Shown here one piece after another: positions 60,265 to 64,000 of a stretch of 64,000 bases of DNA. Location: the NCBI GenBank assembly GCA_001800905.1, contig MGWH01000001.1, forward strand, positions 62,001 through 126,000, given 5' to 3'. How positions within the stretch are numbered: the stretch's first letter is position 1; every line of letters begins with the position of its first letter. Origin of the DNA: Flavobacteria bacterium GWA2_35_26. Its GTDB lineage: Bacteria; Bacteroidota; Bacteroidia; Flavobacteriales; Flavobacteriaceae. The notes beneath the pieces are model-generated. The model had not been told where the DNA came from and did not search any database. It worked only from the letters and a program-made list of their open reading frames with translations. The position numbers were made by a program, and so were the translations under genes.

Positions 60265-62124
60265 ATGAAAAAATCAATAATTGTACTTGCTTTGGTAGCT
60301 TTTCTTTGGAACAGCAATACTGCAAACGCACAAAAAAAATCAACTCCTACTCAAAATATTAAAGTAGGTATCGACCTTGTTGATGTGAAAGACGACAAAG
60401 TAAAAGTAACCGTTCAAGCACCAAAAATCAAATCTGACAAAATTACGTACAGTATTCCTAAAATTGTTCCAGGAACCTATTCTGAGGATAATTACGGAAA
60501 AAACATTGAAGATCTAAAAGCTTTTGATGCGAAAGGAACTGCTTTAGCAGTTACCAAAACAGACGACAATACCTGGTCAATTTCATCTGCTAAAAATTTA
60601 GCAAAAATCACCTATTTAGTTAACGATACTTTTGACACCGAAAAAGGTGGAAGCTTTGGAACTGATATTTTTTCGCCTGCTGGAACTAATATTGAGGCTG
60701 GAAAAAACTTCATGATCAACACGCATGGTTTTGTTGGCTATTTCCAAGATCAAAAAGACCTTCCGTATCAAGTTACGATCACACATCCTGAAACACTTTG
60801 GGGAGCTACGTCCATGATTGACACTGATGCTAGTGCTACTAAAGACGTTTTCAACACACCACGTTACGCTGAATTAGTTGAAAACCCAATTATGTATGCT
60901 AAACCCGATTACACTTCTTTTAATGTGAACGGAATGGACATTCAAATTGTAGTGTATTCCCCTTCAGGTAAAGTAACTGCTGAAAGCATCACCCCTGAAA
61001 TGAAAAAAATGATGACAGCTCAAAAAACCTTTTTAGGCAATATTAATTCGACTAAAAAATACTCCGTTTTATTGTACTTGTCATCAATGCAACCGAATGA
61101 TGCCAAAGGTTTTGGTGCATTGGAGCACCCAACAGCTACCACAGTCGTTTTACCAGAAATGATGCCTTTAGCCGAGTTACAAAAATCAATGATTGATGTC
61201 GTTTCGCATGAGTTTTTTCATATCCTAACTCCATTAACTATTCACTCCAATGAAATCCAATACTTTGATTACAATACACCAAAAATGTCACAACATTTAT
61301 GGATGTACGAAGGTGTAACAGAATACTTTGCCAATTTGTTCCAAATCAACCAAGGCTTAATTGATGAAACTGATTTTCTTAATCGTATTGCAGAGAAAAT
61401 TGAACAGTCAAAATCGCTAAACGATACTATGCCTTTTACTACTATGAGTGCGAACGTATTGAAAAGTCCGTACAAAGAGCAATACTTAAATGTATACCAA
61501 AAAGGCGCTTTAATCGGCATGTGTATCGATATCATTATCCGCGAAAAAAGCAATGGTGAAAAAGGTATTTTGAATTTAATGCAACAATTATCGAAAGAAT
61601 ATGGTGTAAATAAAGCCTTTAACGACGAGGAATTATTTGCTAAAATTACAGCTTTAACGTATCCTGAAGTTGGAGCGTTTTTAAGCACCTATGTTTCAGG
61701 ACCAACACCAATACCTTACGATACATTCCTTGCTAAGGTTGGAGTAACCAAAACGAAAGACAAAAAAGCGGGTAACGTTTTCTTAAAAGGACAATCGCCT
61801 TACATTACTGTTAACAAAGAAACCAAAGAAATATTGGTACGACCTGATACAGAATTAATTGAATTTTATACCAGTTTAGAATTAAAAGCTAATGATATAT
61901 TAATGGCGATTAATAACAAAGCGTATACTTTGGATAACATTTATGAAATGATTGGCGAAAGTGAAAACTGGAAAGAAAATGACGCAATCACCATCAAAAT
62001 AAAAAGAGACGGTAAAGAACAAATCATCACTGGAAAAGTACATTTACCTTATGAAGAAATTGAAGGTTTGAAAGCAACCGATAGTACCAAATCCAATTTG
62101 AAAAATGCTTGGATGAAAGGTTAA
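60265..62124 (+). CDS. M61 family metallopeptidase with PDZ domain
   Basis: A 619-residue exported peptidase (signal peptide IIVLALVAFLWNSNTANAQ). The N-terminal M61 beta domain (~25-190) precedes the zinc site DVVSHEFFHILTPL (HExxH) with the downstream Glu in WMYEGVTEYFANL. A PDZ-like domain is at ~540-600 (LKANDILMAINNKAYTL). Glycyl-aminopeptidase-type activity is typical of the family. Confidence 0.94.
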   Translation: MKKSIIVLALVAFLWNSNTANAQKKSTPTQNIKVGIDLVDVKDDKVKVTVQAPKIKSDKITYSIPKIVPGTYSEDNYGKNIEDLKAFDAKGTALAVTKTDDNTWSISSAKNLAKITYLVNDTFDTEKGGSFGTDIFSPAGTNIEAGKNFMINTHGFVGYFQDQKDLPYQVTITHPETLWGATSMIDTDASATKDVFNTPRYAELVENPIMYAKPDYTSFNVNGMDIQIVVYSPSGKVTAESITPEMKKMMTAQKTFLGNINSTKKYSVLLYLSSMQPNDAKGFGALEHPTATTVVLPEMMPLAELQKSMIDVVSHEFFHILTPLTIHSNEIQYFDYNTPKMSQHLWMYEGVTEYFANLFQINQGLIDETDFLNRIAEKIEQSKSLNDTMPFTTMSANVLKSPYKEQYLNVYQKGALIGMCIDIIIREKSNGEKGILNLMQQLSKEYGVNKAFNDEELFAKITALTYPEVGAFLSTYVSGPTPIPYDTFLAKVGVTKTKDKKAGNVFLKGQSPYITVNKETKEILVRPDTELIEFYTSLELKANDILMAINNKAYTLDNIYEMIGESENWKENDAITIKIKRDGKEQIITGKVHLPYEEIEGLKATDSTKSNLKNAWMKG

Positions 62125-62142
62125 AATCAAATTAATTCCTCC

Positions 62143-62178
62143 AAAATCCCAATTTAGAAATAGATTGGGATTTTTTTT
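62143..62178 (+). terminator. Terminator after the M61 peptidase gene
   Basis: AATCCCAAT / ATTGGGATT with a ~10-nt loop and eight T's. Confidence 0.88.
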
Positions 62179-62236
62179 GCAATTCAATCTCGCTTTCCAA
62201 CAATTTTCGTTATTTTGCGCCAAAATACAAATACAC

Positions 62237-62947
62237 ATGAAAAAAATTAGTATCGCTTTCATAGCCATTACACTACTATTCGCCTGTTCTGAAAAAAAAT
62301 CAGAAAACAACTTGCATCTAATAGGAAATATTAAAGGTTTAAAAAAAGGAACTTTATATGTACAACGAGTTGCTAATAATAAACTAGTCGCTTTAGATAC
62401 AATTGCAATCGATGGAAATTCTAATTTTGAAACCAATATCGACTTACAATCACCTGAAATGCTTTACTTATTTTTGGATAGAGGTGTTAGTAATTCTTTA
62501 GATAATAATTTATTATTCTTTGCTGAGCCAGGAGACATCAGTATCGAAACTAATCTGGAAAACTATATTGCTGATGCAAAAGTTACGGGTTCAAAAAATC
62601 AAGATTTGTACTATGAGTACAAAAAAGTAGATAAGCGTTTTCAAGATGAAAGTTTAACTTTGATTGAGAAGAAATTCAATGCAATGAAAAATAAAAATGA
62701 AAGTGAACTAACAAGTATTGTCGCCAAACAAGAAACAAACATTAAAAGAAAATACTTGTATGCAACCAACTTTGCCATCAATAATAAAGACTATGAAGTA
62801 GCACCATATATAGCACTTTCAGAAATCTACGATATTAACTTAAAATATTTGGATACAATTCATAAATCCATGTCACCAAAGGTTGCTCAATCGCTTTATG
62901 GAAAGAAATTAACGGAGTATATTGCTTCAATCAAAAAGCAACAATAA
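62237..62947 (+). CDS. DUF4369 domain-containing lipoprotein
   Basis: A 236-residue lipoprotein: MKKISIAFIAITLLFAC places the lipid Cys at 17. The DUF4369 region is LIGNIKGLKKGTLYVQRV, then LVALDTIAIDGNSNFE and MLYLFLDRG; the C-terminal half is helical and lacks the thioredoxin domain often fused to DUF4369. The start at 62237 was chosen for the lipoprotein signal; the longer frame crosses the upstream terminator. Confidence 0.88.
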   Translation: MKKISIAFIAITLLFACSEKKSENNLHLIGNIKGLKKGTLYVQRVANNKLVALDTIAIDGNSNFETNIDLQSPEMLYLFLDRGVSNSLDNNLLFFAEPGDISIETNLENYIADAKVTGSKNQDLYYEYKKVDKRFQDESLTLIEKKFNAMKNKNESELTSIVAKQETNIKRKYLYATNFAINNKDYEVAPYIALSEIYDINLKYLDTIHKSMSPKVAQSLYGKKLTEYIASIKKQQ

Positions 62948-62967
62948 AACAAACTATTCAAAATATA

Positions 62968-62998
62968 AAAACCGTCAATTAATTGACGGTTTTTTTAT
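62968..62998 (+). terminator. Terminator after the DUF4369 gene
   Basis: ACCGTCAATT / AATTGACGGT with seven T's. Confidence 0.92.
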
Positions 62999-63008
62999 GC
63001 CATTTTAG

Positions 63009-63041
63009 ACCAAAAAAAAACCACAACTTACGTTGTGGTTT
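63009..63041 (-). terminator. Terminator after tRNA-Thr
   Basis: ACCACAAC / GTTGTGGT around TTAC/GTAA, T-tract on the minus strand. Confidence 0.9.
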
Positions 63042-63042
63042 T

Positions 63043-63119
63043 TGGAGCCGGCGGAGGGACTCGAACCCACGACCTGCTGATTACAAATCAGCTGCTCTAG
63101 CCAACTGAGCTACGCTGGC
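63043..63119 (-). tRNA. tRNA-Thr (TGT)
   Basis: Reading the minus strand: acceptor GCCAGCG / CGCCGGC, D stem GCTC / GAGC, anticodon stem GCTGA / TCAGC around loop TTTGTAA with anticodon TGT, and encoded TCCA end. The acceptor has an A4-C69 mismatch and the T stem GTGGG / CCCTC one U-U mismatch. Consensus promoter and terminator present. Confidence 0.94.
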
Positions 63120-63134
63120 AGCGTATAACGGGTG

Positions 63135-63164
63135 CAAATATAATTCTGAATTTTAATTTTCCAA
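63135..63164 (-). promoter_or_regulatory. Consensus promoter of tRNA-Thr
   Basis: On the minus strand, TTG (63162-63164), 19-bp spacer, TATATTTG (63135-63142), 15 bp before the tRNA 5' end. Confidence 0.85.
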
Positions 63165-63197
63165 AATATATTAGCACTTTTTTACCGTTTTTTTCGA

Positions 63198-63464
63198 CTA
63201 TAATTCGTTGATTTTAGCAATCAATTGATTAGCAGTTTGTTCCAATTCAACATTGATTTGTTTGAAGTGTGCTTTTTTGTTTTCAACGTTTTTAGCGTTT
63301 ACTTTTGTAATTAATACATCAAAAGCTGCAATAGCTTCATCAATCAAAGCATTAGTTTCTGGTGTTGGAACTCCTGAAGTAGAAATTTCAAATAAATAAA
63401 CTGCTTCAATAATATCTCCTAAAACGTAGTTGATGTCTTTCTTTAAATTCTTAACGTTTGCCAT
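63198..63464 (-). CDS. Small conserved helical protein, function unknown
   Basis: An 88-residue, all-helical protein starting MANVKNLKKDINYVLGDII, without cysteine, signal peptide or TM. I recall similar short proteins in other flavobacteria but no named family. The ATG at 63464 is used; 10 extra residues of the longer frame are not family-like. It sits just upstream of the tRNA-Thr promoter region, in the same direction. Confidence 0.75.
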   Translation of the reverse strand: MANVKNLKKDINYVLGDIIEAVYLFEISTSGVPTPETNALIDEAIAAFDVLITKVNAKNVENKKAHFKQINVELEQTANQLIAKINEL

Positions 63465-63612
63465 TTTATTTTTAATTTTAATTTGCGTGGGCAAAAGTAC
63501 ACATAATCTTTCTATTCCTTACTACGAAATGTAAATTTCTAATAGTGACGCTTTTCTATTACAATAATAGCTTGTTAGAACAACTTTATAAGGTAGTAAT
63601 TAGACCTATAAA

Positions 63613-64000
63613 TTACTTTTGCTGTGCAACTATTTTTTTTACTGCCGCTAGCGCTTTTGGAATATGTTGACCCGCTAACATACTATTAAAAACCATTTGA
63701 ATTATTCCATTTGCATCAATAACATAGGTTACTCTGCCGGGAAGCATTCCTAATAAAGCGGTTGGAACTCCAAATAATTTTCTTATTTTTTTATCCGTAT
63801 CCGACAAAAGTAAAAATGGTAGTCGGAACTGAGCGGTAAACTTTTGATGCGATGCTAGAGTATCACTACTAACCCCAATAACCTCAGCACCAAGATCTAA
63901 AAAATCTTCGTATTGATCTCTAAAACTACAGGCTTGTGCGGTACATCCTGGCGTATTATCTTTAGGATAAAAATAAAGCACCAATGGTTTTTTTCCAATT
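63613..64000 (-). CDS. bcp: Thioredoxin-dependent peroxiredoxin, Bcp type (partial)
   Basis: Reduces hydroperoxides using thioredoxin. Visible from GKKPLVLYFYPKDNTPGC to the C-terminus (~128 residues). NTPGCTAQACSFRDQY contains the peroxidatic and resolving cysteines five residues apart, the atypical 2-Cys BCP arrangement. The frame runs on through the right edge of the window, where the N-terminal ~20 residues lie. TrxB at 16079 is a likely electron supplier. Confidence 0.95.
   Translation of the reverse strand, partial: IGKKPLVLYFYPKDNTPGCTAQACSFRDQYEDFLDLGAEVIGVSSDTLASHQKFTAQFRLPFLLLSDTDKKIRKLFGVPTALLGMLPGRVTYVIDANGIIQMVFNSMLAGQHIPKALAAVKKIVAQQK

Noticed and set aside
61269..61688. 139-codon minus-strand frame
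   Set aside because: Antisense of the M61 peptidase gene.
1..64000. CRISPR array, prophage or transposase gene
   Set aside because: No regularly spaced direct repeats of CRISPR size, no phage structural genes and no transposase motifs were seen on either strand.

Overview
The window looks like a chromosomal segment of a Flavobacterium-like member of the Bacteroidota. The DNA is AT-rich and lacks Shine-Dalgarno signals. Several promoters match the Bacteroidota form TTG-N18/19-TAnnTTTG. The gene content is typical of the group: DUF4290, START-like protein, WbqC, a long LepB, PspC/DUF2807, DUF5683, DUF2805, M61 peptidase, and outer-membrane barrels with Sec signal peptides. No rRNA, CRISPR array, prophage, transposase or plasmid gene was seen. 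No gene-free stretch exceeds about 300 bases; the longest are 7956-8211 (tRNA terminator plus arsR control region), 27310-27562 (mutL promoter and a composite palindromic repeat) and 44965-45201 (a possible non-coding element).

Layout. 1-7.7 kb: a murA-DUF4290-DUF493 operon (minus strand, murA cut by the window edge), an AAA ATPase, recQ-fmt, an HU gene with its own strong promoter, yqgE, a class IV aminotransferase and a START-like gene. 7.8-11.1 kb: tRNA-Met, then an arsenic cassette (arsR, DUF6428, LMW-phosphatase/arsenate-reductase-like, acr3) behind a palindromic operator, followed by a small secreted Cys/Lys-rich peptide. 11.7-16 kb: DUF4870, then padR-pspC-DUF2807-DUF2807, an envelope-stress-like module. 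16-22.8 kb: trxB, tRNA-Pro, then parA-parB-DUF5683-dapB-lepB-wbqC. 22.8-29 kb (minus): EEP nuclease, two rhomboids, mutL, ribH and a TPR membrane protein. 29-36 kb (plus): recF, rhodanese lipoprotein, DUF2461, murB, glycosyltransferase-sigma factor overlap, lipA, gap. 36-38.4 kb (minus): lpxK, a small antitoxin-like protein, and a carboxypeptidase-regulatory-domain protein. 38.4-46 kb (plus): Nif3-like protein, a coiled-coil protein with a cysteine-free 'zinc ribbon', an alpha/beta hydrolase, an ECF sigma/one-TM/outer-membrane-barrel operon, a propeller lipoprotein and rluF. 46-52.7 kb (minus): folD, ffh, argS, fabH and an ABC ATPase. 52.8-64 kb: htpG, a TonB-receptor-like barrel, DUF2721-alkB-fatty acid hydroxylase, DUF2805, a secreted hydrolase, an M61 peptidase, a DUF4369 lipoprotein, tRNA-Thr, a small conserved protein and bcp (cut by the edge).

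Most of the window is housekeeping DNA. The parts most worth a second look are: a three-copy family of paired 7-bp-stem/5-nt-loop palindromes with compensatory changes between copies (REPIN-like), one copy nested inside a second inverted repeat; an 8-bp-period tandem repeat between ffh and folD; the sigma/one-TM/barrel operon; the arsenic cassette with DUF6428 and a Cys-rich exported peptide; the complete loss of zinc ligands in a conserved zinc-ribbon protein; and a MutL whose endonuclease motif is altered.
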